DNA of 64,000 nucleotides from Saccharum officinarum (GCA_020631735.1 CM036191.1:40903335-40967334), one strand, 5' to 3'; shown: positions 45,776 through 57,275, counted from the first letter of the stretch. Numbers and translations are program-made. Notes: generated from the sequence alone by a model not told the origin.

Positions 45776-46588
45776 TTAGACTCCTTCAAACATTTGCCTG
45801 AGGTCTCTTGATCTAAACGAACTTAAAAGCTTCTCCAAAGTTATTTGTTCCTCTGCTATGACTCCAGTAAACTCATGGTCCACTTTACTATCCTTGGTGT
45901 ACCTATCTTCTAATTGGTCATTCTCATCTCCCTCAGGTAAAAGTCGATCACCTTGATACTCAATTCTTTTCCTTGACGGTGTTGTTAAGAGCATGGTGCA
46001 CCAAGTACTATAAATCACTCCTTTGTGTGCACAGAGCCATCCATTACCATGAACCACGCGAATTTTAAGTGACTCCAACACAATGAGTGTTGCGGTGAAG
46101 TTTTCTTTGTTTATGACAAGACTGACATTCGGGCATATCTGATCTGCCTGTATTTCTCCCACTGGGGTTTGAACTAGCAAAGGCCTCCTCATTGGACACT
46201 TCACCATCTTGCACGTCTCTACCATGTCGGCGGAAATGAAAGAATGCGAAGCACTAGGGTCAAATAAAGCAAAAACTTGTACTGAGCTTACTTGAATATA
46301 ACCACCCACCACTTTGGTAACTCCATGAACTTTATCCATATCCACATTGCTCAGTCTTCCATTGACATAGTTTTGCTGCGCTTTGCTTCCTTGAGTAGGC
46401 TTCTTATGGGCTTTCCTTTTTCGCTTTCGTTGTTGTGGATTCTGACTTAGTTCACTCCCAACTTGCTCTTCAACATTGTTGTTTTGATAGTGCTCAGCTT
46501 CATCATACCCATAACATCCTTCAATGGCAGAAACATCAGTCTTTTCCCACATATTAGTGCGAGACGTCATATAGGGCTCCTGAGTCAT
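45776..46588 (-). CDS. Second retropepsin-like ORF of the nested element
   Basis: 270 codons. Residues 1-70 are polar with a basic tract (QQRKRKRKAHKK, 52-63). Residues about 75-215 align with the protease part of the first ORF: NGRLSNVDMDKV, ALFDPSASHSFIS (108-119), TPVGEIQADQICP and LIVLESL. The active-site Asp is D110, but the usual D-(T/S)-G-A is D-P-S-A. The second motif, ILGIDWL in the first ORF, is VVHGNGWL here, so it has lost its Asp. Residues 216-270 are an acidic tail (ending RDLRQMFEGV) of unknown origin. No zinc knuckle. Probably a catalytically dead or decaying duplicate of the protease domain; whether it is translated is unknown. Confidence 0.7.
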   Translation of the reverse strand: MTQEPYMTSRTNMWEKTDVSAIEGCYGYDEAEHYQNNNVEEQVGSELSQNPQQRKRKRKAHKKPTQGSKAQQNYVNGRLSNVDMDKVHGVTKVVGGYIQVSSVQVFALFDPSASHSFISADMVETCKMVKCPMRRPLLVQTPVGEIQADQICPNVSLVINKENFTATLIVLESLKIRVVHGNGWLCAHKGVIYSTWCTMLLTTPSRKRIEYQGDRLLPEGDENDQLEDRYTKDSKVDHEFTGVIAEEQITLEKLLSSFRSRDLRQMFEGV

Positions 46589-47677
46589 GAGACACTACAC
46601 TTCCTGTCATCAAGTGACCAACATCAGCAACACGAGCAAGTATAGATGATCATAATCATGAACTATCCAAAAGGACAACTCTTGTCTCCATGGATCCAAA
46701 ATTATCAACCTTGTTCACAGAACATTTTTGCTCAAGAGTGGCAACTCAATCATGGAGACTAACCAATACTTCCAACTAAAGAGTTCAATCTTAATAATCC
46801 TTCTTTACATTGGCTACCCCCCTTAAAATAAGAGACACCAAATAGGGTAGCTTGAACCCTCCTTCTAGATGAGCTACTTAGCATAAAAGTGTTCTGACAT
46901 CCCAATGATACTCTTGTGTATGGGTAAGAACAAGAAATCTGAAATTTCTCACGAGCAGAAATCAGCAGTGCAGTAAAACAGCTGTAACTCTCATTCTGTT
47001 AATCTAATGAAGCTGTAGTTTACACCGATGGAAAGCTTATAAAATTCTCTGCAACTTTCTTATAGAACACACTTCCAGATTCTGTAGTTAACTTGGTCGA
47101 AAACAGTACTTATCAGAAACTGTTCCAGGTTTTAGACAGCACAGTTGCATCGTCTTGTGATTTTTGTATCTCCCAAATCAAAACAACTATGAGGGTGGTT
47201 CTTGCATTTAGAGAGAGATGTTGAAGTCCACTCTTGTCCAGAATTCTCTCAGGATTTTTGGTCTTTCAAGAACAGAGATATAAGTTGATAAAGACAGGCT
47301 GCTCCGAAATACAAGATATAGAAAGCAGGAGATAACCAAAACCCAGCTATTTATTTCATTAATCCTTATACCTTATACATATAAACTAAATGAAATCATG
47401 GTCAAAACCCACGAGATCATTCCACTCATTACAAAATTCCAACTCAAGCATAAACATAAGCATAAAACAACTAAACACTTAAATGTTCATTAGCCACACA
47501 TTAAGACGACTCAACTTGGCTACTAACGGTTTTATTACATGGGATATAACTCCTATTCCTTAAATAGGGTGTAATTGTAGCAGTTTCCAGAGTAGATAAC
47601 GTCTCTTACATTCCTTATTGCTTTATATGGACATCTGAATCTCTGCATCCCTCTTTACCATTCTTATAACTCATACC
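46589..47677 (-). other. Nested element, central non-coding spacer
   Basis: 46940-47360 is related (minus sense) to 52900-53340 of the outer element (GGGTTTTGGTT.TCTCCTG, then GAGCAG.CTGT). At about 46812-46830 the minus strand reads TATTTTAAGGGGGGTAGCC, a polypurine-like tract also present in the outer element at 53427-53443. Confidence 0.55.
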
Positions 47678-48898
47678 TTAAGATGGGTCAACCTGGCATC
47701 CCTCAGGTATAGATTTAATACCCTCATACTTAATCCTTTCTCCTGAAAATGTAGTTAGAAACACTGAACATTGGGCATACTCAATCACTCCTTTACAAGT
47801 AGATAACCAGTCTATTCCAAGGATAACATCAATGCCCATTAATTCCAAAACAATGAGGTTTACCTTAAAATTTACCCCCTTTATGTCCAGACTAACTTTT
47901 GGGCATACACGGTCTGCCTTTATTTCACCTCTTGGAGTTTTAATCATCACTGTTTTCCCCCTTGGAAGCATAAGTATGTTATGATCTTTTACATATTGTC
48001 TAGATATGAACGAATGTGAGGCACTGGGGTCAAACAAAACCTTGGCATTTCCTGAACTTACTGGAATTGATCCAAACACGACCTCCTTAGCTCCGGGAAT
48101 GGTGGAAATATCCACATGTTTCAACCTTCCATGGATGTAATTTCTTTTTAATTTATTTCCCTGCACATGCTCCTTTTGGACATCCTGTCCTGGGTCTTGT
48201 TGTTGTTGATTCTTCTGTGGGCAAGATTTGATATAATGTCCTTCCTGCTGGCAATGATAACACTTTCTCTTAGCTGGATCTTTTGTGATGTCATACTCCA
48301 AGGAACTGTTGTTTGGTATGCTGCTATCTTGCTGGCCATAAAAGTTCACCTTCGTCCCTTTGGCTTGTTTCTTAGCTTGTTTGGCCTTTCGGGGTTGATA
48401 CTCCTTATAGGTAATTGTCCACCCATCTATGACTACTTCATGGGGAGTAGTTTTAGCGGTAGGGGCTTCTAACTCTTCAGGGTTTGGATTTGTTTGACAG
48501 GGGATCAGGGCTGCATGTGACAATGTAGTAGAACTCGCTTGCTCATTGCTTTCCACTAGTGGTTCTAATGAGATTGCCTTTCTCTTCTTGTCCATGTTGA
48601 TCTCAAAATTTGGATCCACCTTGACTTTTCCCTTATTAGACTCGTTTCGAAGACAGGGAAAACCATAATGCTTACAGCAGTGACATTGTTCCTGCTCTCC
48701 AAATGCCTTATTATCAACATCTTTATTGGATTTCATATTCTTCCAAACTTCTGCTACTTGTACCTTCTCTGACCCCTTGGATATGTTGGCTTGACCTTGA
48801 GATAAGCATCGTTGAGAATTCCCATGTTGAGCCATTTCTTCTAGTAATTGGTTTTGCATCGCTAATGGTTTCTTGTCAAAAGTGAGCAAGAGCGACAT
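47678..48898 (-). CDS. gag-pro-like ORF of the nested element
   Basis: 406 codons starting MSLLLTFDKKPLAMQ. The first 200 residues are polar and lysine-rich, without a recognisable capsid domain; a cysteine cluster QCHCCKHYGFPC lies at 71-82. A CCHC zinc knuckle, CYHCQQEGHYIKSC (213-226, C-x2-C-x4-H-x4-C), is intact and would bind the RNA genome. A retropepsin-type domain follows at about 270-400 with VLFDPSASHSFIS (287-299), TPRGEIKADRVCP and VILGIDWLS (358-366). The active-site triad reads D-P-S rather than D-(T/S)-G. The frame ends with a stop at 47678 and no pol follows. It is intact and the LTRs are young, so expression is possible. Other gag-pro elements of gypsy type continue into reverse transcriptase; this one does not. 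Confidence 0.82.
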   Translation of the reverse strand: MSLLLTFDKKPLAMQNQLLEEMAQHGNSQRCLSQGQANISKGSEKVQVAEVWKNMKSNKDVDNKAFGEQEQCHCCKHYGFPCLRNESNKGKVKVDPNFEINMDKKRKAISLEPLVESNEQASSTTLSHAALIPCQTNPNPEELEAPTAKTTPHEVVIDGWTITYKEYQPRKAKQAKKQAKGTKVNFYGQQDSSIPNNSSLEYDITKDPAKRKCYHCQQEGHYIKSCPQKNQQQQDPGQDVQKEHVQGNKLKRNYIHGRLKHVDISTIPGAKEVVFGSIPVSSGNAKVLFDPSASHSFISRQYVKDHNILMLPRGKTVMIKTPRGEIKADRVCPKVSLDIKGVNFKVNLIVLELMGIDVILGIDWLSTCKGVIEYAQCSVFLTTFSGERIKYEGIKSIPEGCQVDPS

Positions 48899-49125
48899 AA
48901 TTCAGTCCTCTTAACCTCTGAAATCCATAGTATTCTCGTCACGAGCCGTCTAATAGTCAAGGAGAAAAGGTTCAAAATAGAGACAAGGTTTTTATAACAG
49001 AACAGGGATAGAATTAAGCATAACTTTGAGAAAATAACAAAGTTAAAGAGAAGCAAGAAATAGGCAACAATGAGAACATGCTAAACGTCCAGTTCTAACT
49101 AGGCTTGCGTCCTACAGTCAGCATT

Positions 49126-49137
49126 GCTCTGATACCA
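49126..49137 (-). other. Primer-binding site of the nested element
   Basis: The minus strand reads TGGTATCAGAGC exactly, complementary to the 3' end of initiator tRNA-Met, three bases from the 5' LTR. It is followed by AATGCTGACTGTAGGACGC, shared with the outer element's leader. Confidence 0.9.
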
Positions 49138-49140
49138 ATC

Positions 49141-52100
49141 TGTCACACCCGGTTTTAAGGACAAAACCAGACATACACCATATGTGAAATAAAGAAGACA
49201 AATCTCACATATAGCCACAGATAAGTGGAATATCAAAAGACAAATGCTTAATATACATAACACAATAGTATAAAAATATACCTTAAAGAGCAACACAGCG
49301 GAAAGATAACTCCGAACACCGGGTGCAACCTTCACTCCAGGATCAAACTAACTGGTTGATCACAAGCCTAACAAATCCAGAATCTAACAGTCTGGTACCC
49401 TTCCTGAGATGTGGGAAATAGCAAGAGTGAGTCCATGTCGAACTCAGCAAATATATCATAGGGTTCATGAGGCTCAAAAGGTTTGACACAGGTTTACTGC
49501 AATAGCTTTTAGTGAGTCATCTCTTTAACAATTGAGTAGCAACAAGTTTACCAAAATCCCAAATAACCTCATGATCATGTAAACGAGATTAATGTATAGC
49601 AAGAAACAATAATCATTAGTGAGCATCAATATCATCAGTATTATCATTATCATCAGTGTTCATCATTTATTCTGTAAGGGTCCAAGGCCACTCGTGACCG
49701 TGAGCATGGCTGTTATAACAGTTTTACACTCTGCAGAGGTTGTACACTTTCACTGTGAGTCGTGATTTACCCTTTCGCCCGAGGTAGCTAATCTCTTGAC
49801 CCACTTCCAAGGAAGGTCGGTAGGGTTCACTATGAAGTCTTTCAAAGGTTCGTCTAACAAGTTAGGGCCATTAGATTCACTCGGCAAACAGATGTAGAGC
49901 CCCCCTTCCAAATGGCACAATAACGCGCAGCCTATACACATAAGGACAAAGGCCGCACTATACCCGATTCGTCAAGCCGTTCTTACGCCATGAAGGAATA
50001 CCTCTAACAAGCTAGAAAAGGTCCTCATACTTGACTAAAGCCAGAGCCATATAGCCCCCACAGTTGTACTGTAAGTCCCGGATGTTCGCTTACAGAAAAG
50101 TCCTTAGGGAGAGAAACTAGAGCACCAAAAATACCCCATGCTCTAGCCCTCTTGAGCCATATTGCTTTAAAGCATCATTTAAACGTTTATTGCATATATC
50201 ATTAGTCAAGTTACAGATCATGGTTATTTATCTTGAGCACTAGCATAAATACTACCCAATGCAATGTCCCATGGGTGTCAAGGTACAAGATAAAAAAACT
50301 AGGATATCCTTAATGGTAACAAGGTAGACACATGCACATGAATTAAGTATATTAAAGATGAATAGGAAACAAGGATAATCCCATGCTATACTTGCCTTAA
50401 ACACCGATCCTTCGGTAAGCTTTAATCTTCAACGTTCTTCTTCTTCTTCTTGATAACCACGTATATCTCACCGACTGGACTTGATCAATAAATCACCACA
50501 CACACATCGAGAAATCATACACGAAGCAAACAATAGATCTATATTAGAACATGACACCAATCATACAAAAATAAATAAAAGAGTTTGAAACACGATTCTA
50601 CGCATCACTACGAACACACAGACGCGAAAAGCACACTAATCAGAGCTACGGTTGAAAAGATACATCTACCGAAAGATTTGCTCATAGGAGAAAATATAAA
50701 ACTATTAGCTTCATGAGTTTTAATTATATAATAACATATATAAAATATTTTATAAATACTATATACGGAATTAAGTCAAATTTAGATTCAAATTATGAAA
50801 CTAAAGTAAAACAAATCATATTTTATTTACAAAACCCAGTTGCATAATTATTAATCAAGATATGATTTAAACCATAAAATTTCAGAATTAGTAATATGGT
50901 AAACACTGTCACTAACGCGTAGATCTCGTTGCTATGAATCTAACGCAACTCGAATAAGCTAAAACGGATCTAAAACGTAGAAGATATGATTTAAACAAGA
51001 TTTACTTTATTAAAGTAATAGATTAAATCTCACATCGGAACTTAAAGATAGAAAACCTAACCAACAGTAACACTAACAGTATAACAAGTTTGTAAAACTC
51101 TTCTACACGTTACTACGATCACATAGACATAAAGATCACGAAATTTGGATTTAAAACATACAAATTATGAATTTTCTAAGATTTCCTATAGATAAATAAT
51201 TACTTTAACATAAACTTGAAAATAAATTATCTCAAACCTACTGTACAGTTCTATAATCATGTAGAGCTCGCAAATACGAATCTAACGAAATTTGAATGGA
51301 TCAAATCGGAGTTAAAACGGATAATTTATAACTAAAATAAACTCAGTGGCAAAACTGTAAATATCAGAAAACGTATTTTTCAATTACCGAGACGAATTAC
51401 GCTTTCAACAGATCAAAACGTATTTTCGGAAGTTACACGATCAAAATACGCTTTACAGAAAAGAAAACGTAAACCGGGAATACGCTTTGGACTGCGGGTT
51501 AAGAACTTAAAATTTACAGGGTCTCTTTAGCAAATGTTACAGCCGAACGGGTATCTTTGAATATCAGCCGTTGGATTCAAAATCAACGATCCAGATTGGA
51601 TCGGGGAGGAAGCTGGCGGCGCTCTGGCCGGAATCGGGCCCGACGGCGACTCTCCGCGGCGGCGCCATGGCCGGGATAACCTATCTCGCGCTACGGAGCA
51701 CGAGCTTACGAACGGAAAACACAGGGAAAGAGAGAATGGCATGGCGAGCTCACCCCGCGCGAAGATGGGACCGGAGGATGACCGGAAGGCGGCGGCTAGC
51801 TCGGCAAGGCGACGGTGGAGGCGGAGCTTCGACAGTGGTGCGTCGAAACGACTAGAGCGGCTCCAAAAGGATGGAATGGGGGCGGAATAGTGCGGGGGTC
51901 CTGTTTTTATAGCCCGGAGGCGGCCTCAAGAGAGGAAATAGGGAGATTGAGCCGCGGATTCGATCGGTGGAAGAAGGAAAACGACGGTGTTCGTTTTTGG
52001 AAAGCGCCGGAGGAAGGAGAAGGAAAGGGGAAGGAGACGCTGACAGGCGGGTCCCACATGTCGGCGACTCGGAGAGGGAACGGCCGCGCGCTGGCTTGGC

Positions 52101-52482
52101 GGGTCGCGGTGGCTGGGCTTGGCCCACGCGGGCGAAGGCGAGCGCTGGTGCGGGAAAGATGGGCCGCGCGCGGGGAGGGCAGGCCGAGCTGTGGGCTGCG
52201 GTAAGAAGCGGCCCGAGAAGAAAAGAAATTCCTTTCCTTTTTCTTTTTCTAATTTTTCAAAGCCAAATTTCAAAGAATTTTTAAATCCAAATTGAATTTG
52301 ATTTAAAGCATTCATCTCAAAAATTTAAATGCAACAGCATGAGTGCACAAACATGTTTCTACTCTTACATTTGATTTTAAATTTATAAAAATTATTCTTA
52401 TCCTAAATTTGCATGCTCACAAAAATATATAAAAATCATATTTTTCCTATTTTTCATTTCTTCAAAATTTCAGGGTGTTACA
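49141..52482 (-). repeat. 5' LTR of the nested element
   Basis: 3,342 bp, the same length as the other LTR. TATA box CTATAAAAACAGGA near 51909 (minus), followed by the GC-rich transcribed zone. Its orientation would drive transcription leftwards through the two ORFs. Confidence 0.93.
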
Positions 52483-54349
52483 CCTAGTTAGGAATTGGCC
52501 GTCTTAAGGTTTAAGAATTGCTATAAGACCCTTGTTCTATAAACCTTGATATTCCTCCTCTATTATTTCTCTACTCTTGATATTCATCTCCTCCTTGATA
52601 CTTGTTTAAGCCTTTGTTCTCATCTTTACTTCTTGCTTTGATATGCTCTTAGATTCTTCTCTCTTACCATCTTCCTGCGACATCGGAATCGGAACTTTAG
52701 GATATTTGCCCTTAATATGAATAGAACGATAGTATTGCAAGCTGAGTCAATGATTGAAGTATGCACCTTAATTGCTTATTGAATTGTCATTACGCATGTG
52801 CTTTTTTTGGATCTTTGTAATGATTGTAATGATCTTGTGGGGATTGTCCACAATTTCATTTAATCTATAGGCCTAAGGCATAAGGATTAATGAAGTAAAT
52901 ATGCGGGTTTTGGTTTTCTCCTGTTTTATCCATCCTGTTTTCTAGAGCAGTCTGTGTTCATCATGATATATCTCCAGATCTGGACATCCAAAAGTTATGA
53001 AACTTTTATAGATAAAAGAAGACTCTTGTATGTTTCATCTGCCACTGGAATCAATTCCATAGCTATTTTGGTTTGGGATTTGAGAAAATCACAAGATGAT
53101 ATGGCTGTGCTGTCTAAAACCTGGAGTAGTTTTTGTGGTGCATAGTTTTCGACCAAATTATGTTTGGAATCAGGAAATGTGTTCTATACAAAAGTTGTAG
53201 AGGATTTCAACAGCTTTTCAACAGTATAAACTACAACTTCATTGGATTAACAAAATAGGAGTTACAGCTGTTTTCCTGCACTGCTGTTTTTCTACTCATG
53301 AGGAATTTCAGACTTGTTGTTCTTACTTATACACATGAGTTTCCGTGGGATATCAGAAGGTCATTATGATGGTTAACTCACTTGGAAGAAGATGCAAGCT
53401 ACCCTTTGTTGTCCCCTAGTTGATCTCTCTTAAGGGGGGTAGCCGAGGGAAGAAGTAACAAGATGAAGGTTTCTTACATTCAAGTACTCCACCTGGAAGA
53501 ATTAGTTATCCCTATGGTTGAGAAGTCACCAACAAAGCACAGTTGGATGTTTGAACTTCACCATACCCAAGACAAGTCAGCAACAATGACAAGGCAAGGA
53601 GATATGGTTCATCTACAGTTGGTTCTATGGAGACTCGGAAAACTCGTTGCGACATCAATTATGGCAATAAATTTTTGATTCAAGGAAGATCTCTACTTGG
53701 ATAAGTTATCTCAAATGGTGGAATTATGGGAAACTTAAGAAAGCTAATGATGTGTTGAGTTGGAACCCACCAAAGGATGTGAGATGTGAGTGAGATTCAA
53801 AGTTTTCGTAGGAATAGAAGATATCGTCAGAGGTTCATTGGAGGCATTATAATCTTGGATATAAGGGTGACATCTACAAGGATCGTAAGAATCTAAAGGA
53901 TATCTTCACTAAGTTGGTTTTGATCTTATGAAATCATCGATGAATTAGAGCGATCAATGATTATGGCATGGAAGTGTGTTAATACCCGGATAAGCAAAAG
54001 TTGTTGCCGATGCTCCTAGCATAAGGAGTGTGCTAGGGAGGTTCGGCGACACCAAGGTTGAGTTGTGTGAGAAACTTGAGTGATGTCACCTACACTACAA
54101 AGTTGGTAATTAATAGTGATAATCTTAGAACAAAAGGAATTGCAAAGGTCAATTGGAGGAATGGCATAAAGGACTAAGGGATTGTGCTTAAGAGTTGATC
54201 AAGCAATTAGGAGCAAGGTTGTAACAACGTGCAAGCTACCGCGTGATAGTGGTGAGAAAATGAAGAAGATCCAAAGACAGAGCATGTACATCTCTTTGAT
54301 CACCATCTTCCGAATCTCGAGGACGAGATTCCACATAAGGGGGTAGAAT
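52483..54349 (+). other. Outer element internal region
   Basis: Resumes the leader interrupted at 41666. 52900-53340 is related to the nested spacer. A polypurine-like TCTCTTAAGGGGGGTAGCC lies at 53425-53443 and the terminal tract AAGGGGGTAGAAT at 54337-54349. Open frames (52954-53145, 53463-53678) have no known domain. This is a non-coding, trans-dependent element. Confidence 0.7.
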
Positions 54350-57270
54350 TGTAACACCCTAAATTTTGCTTTGTTTTAAAATAGCTAAATATGATTTAAT
54401 TATGTATGTATGAGTGCATTTCACATATAGGAAATAATAATTTTTGTGAAATTAAAATTAATCATAAGGTTAGCAACATGTTGATGCACTCATAGAATTT
54501 TATTTTTGTGATGATTGGTCTTGATCCACAGTTCAAAAGAGATTCAAAAACCATTTGAAAATGGATTTGGAAAATCAATTTGAAAAAAAACTTCATTTTC
54601 CCACTCCCTAACTCACCTTCCGCCTGCTGGCCCGGTCAGCCGCCGGCCCGCTTGCCTTTTTCCCCCAGCCCGCGCGCCCTTTTCTTCCCCTCCCTCCTCA
54701 CTCCTTGCTGGGCCGGCCCAATCGGTGAACGGCAGCCGCTGCCGCGCCTCCTTCCCCCCTGCCACTGACAGCCAGGTCCACCTGTCGGCGCCCCCTTCTT
54801 CCCCAACTCCCTCCTCCGCTCGCGATTGCTCGGTCATGGGCAACCGACCCGCCCACGCCCACGCTCCAGATCGTGGGAGCGTTCCCTGCGCCCCGGCCTC
54901 CATAAAGAGGAGACCCGCACCCGATGCTACTCCCCCGCTGCCCCTCCCCGTTCCATTTTCGCTCTCGGAACCGCACTCACCGTGTGGCTGCGACCCGCCG
55001 AGGAGCACGACGTGGACCGCTGCCCTCACTCCTTCTCTGGCTCCATTCTTACCGCGGTGAGCTTCGCCTTGATCCTCTCATTCTTTCCGTGCTTTCAATT
55101 GAGCGAATCTTGGTCGTAGGGCCCTAACTAGCCACTCCGGCGAGCCCTCTTCCGCTACCGGCCGTGGCGACCCTGCGCGAGACATCCTTCGCCCGCGACA
55201 TGTGCCCTGCCGAGTTCGCCTCTATCTCCCCTTCACTCCCATGCCAGAGGATTTGGAAACTATGGACCGTAGCGCCCGATTGGGCAACTCCGGCGAGACC
55301 TCACCGTCATCCATGGCGGCGCCGCCGCGGTCGTCTCCCCCTCCGGCGGCCCGCGCCCCTTGACTCCCCCTCCCATCTAATCTCTACCGCACATCGCGAG
55401 ATCAACAGCTCAGAAAGGCTGATACCCCTTCATGGGGATTTTTGCTAAAGAGACCCCCACCTCTCTCGTATTTGAACCCGCAGTCCTCGGCTATTTGGAT
55501 AAATCTGAGTTTTGATTTATTTTAAATCCAAAACTAGTTTGATCTAATTACAGAATTGCCACTTCAGTAAAACGCTTATAAAATTGTCGTTTTAGCTCCG
55601 ATTCGATCCGTTCAACTTGCGTTAGTTTCATAATTTCGTAATCTACACATTAGTGCTACTGTTAGACCTGTTAGAAGCTTTTGAATTTCTCGATTAAGTC
55701 TAGTTTGTTAGCTAGCTTTTGGAACCTTAAATAGCTCGTAACTTTTGCGTTATAGCTCCGAATTTCGTGAACTTCGCGTTGATGTGATCGTAGCGAGACG
55801 TAGAATATTTTCGTAAACATTTTATCTTGTGTTGATACTTCTGGTGTACTGTTCTAATTATAGGTTTGTTTGCTATGCATGAATGCTCCTAAAATGTGTA
55901 TGTTGCCGTGTTGGTCAAGTTCAGACGGTGAAGAGTACGTTGGGAACCAGGAGTACTTCGAAGACTAGCTGGACCAGCAGGAGTTTGTTAACCAAGGCAA
56001 GTATAGCATGGGCCTACCTTGATTCCTATTCATTATATAACCTACTCATTATGCATGTGTCTAATATTGCTCGACTATAAGGACATCCTAGCCATTGATG
56101 ACTTATACCTCGATGCCTATGGGTTTTATTGCATATGGGTAGAATGCTAGTGCTCTATTCAAACATGATCAATACTATGATTAATGGAACAAATGGATAA
56201 ACATGATGGTAATAATTGATTTATGGGGTGATGGTGCAAATGATGTCGATCATGTTGCCCTAAACCTTCCGTAAGGACTTATCTGTAGGGCAAAAGCTGG
56301 GACATACAGTGCAACCATGAGAGTTATATGGCTCTGACTTTAGCTCAGTAATAGGATCTTTTCTAGCTTGTTAGAGGTTACCCGAAAGGGCGCAAGAGGG
56401 GCTTGCCACTTTGGGTATAGAACTGCCTCTGTTCTTGTGTGTATAGCCTGCGGGAATTGTGCCACAGAAAGGGGTTCTCTATATCTGTCTGCCGAGGAAA
56501 CCTCGCGGCCCTAACTTGTTAGACAAGACCTATGGAAGGCTTCATAGTGTACCCTGCCCGCTCACCTTGGAAGTGTTATGGGAGTAATTAACCTGGGCAT
56601 ATGGGTAACACGACTCATGGGTAAAGATGCACAACCTCTGCAGAGTGTTAAAACTGTTATAACAGTCATGCTCACGGTCACGAGCGGCCCGAAAAACTCA
56701 TAGAATAAATGGTTACTTATGATGATGTTGTTCATGGTGAACTATGATGGTATTATGATGATGATGACGATGATGATGATATAATGTTGATCAATGACTC
56801 TATTTATTTCTAGTATATGATCATGTGGGTTAATTTGGGAGCCTAAGCATAAGTTGATGTTAACTAATGATAAAATGTTGACTTACTAAAATGCTAAATG
56901 CAGTAAACCGTGTCTGCCTTTTGAGCCTCATGAATCCCCGTGTTATGCTTGTGGAGTACGAAATGTACTCACGCTTGTTTATTTTTCAATACTTTGGGAA
57001 AATCCCGGATGGGTACCAGACTGCTAGAGATTGGAGTAGATAGGCTTGTGATCAACCAGTCAGTTGTCCCTGTGGAGTGGAGTCTTCACCTGAAGACCGG
57101 AGTTGTCTTTCCGCTGTTTGCTATCTAAGGTTATATCTTTTATAATAAGTACGTTATATATTAAGCATTGTCATTTGATATTACCCTTATTTATAGCTAT
57201 ATGTGAGATTTGACTTCCTGGGCTCACATATGGTGTGTATCTGGTTTTGTTCTTAAAACCGGGTGTGACA
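54350..57270 (+). repeat. 3' LTR of the outer element
   Basis: 2,921 bp, TGTAACACCCTAAATTTTGC to CCGGGTGTGACA, collinear with 38702-41624. The exon-like block is at about 55925-55996. Open frames over the GC-rich zone (54580-55448) mirror those in the 5' LTR and are not genes. Confidence 0.92.
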
Positions 57271-57275
57271 GTCTG

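Larger units (their letters stand above)
41667..52482 (-). mobile_element. LTR retrotransposon (nested), minus strand, gag-pro only
   Basis: 10,816 bp flanked by CCTAG at 41662-41666 and 52483-52487. On the minus strand it runs: 5' LTR (52482-49141), primer site (49137-49126), gag-pro-like ORF (48898-47678), non-coding spacer, second protease-like ORF (46588-45776), polypurine tract (45025-45015), 3' LTR (45008-41667). Both LTRs are 3,342 bp and differ at roughly two dozen sites by eye, mostly transitions. No reverse transcriptase, RNase H or integrase sequence is present in the 4.1-kb interior. It belongs to the same broad family as the outer element (shared leader, LTR ends and polypurine context). 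Confidence 0.93.
38702..57270 (+). mobile_element. LTR retrotransposon (outer), non-autonomous, gypsy-like
   Basis: Begins TGTAACACCC, ends GGGTGTGACA, and is flanked by GTCTG at 38697-38701 and 57271-57275. The hAT reading frame across the site is KGLANNEL once one GTCTG is removed, which proves the insertion. Two LTRs of 2,923 and 2,921 bp bracket an internal region of only about 1.9 kb once the nested element 41667-52482 and one CCTAG are removed. The internal part has a primer-binding site and polypurine tract but no gag, protease or pol frame, so it must have moved with proteins from elsewhere. Placement near gypsy rests on the related nested element and the tRNA-Met-type primer site. 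Confidence 0.92.
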
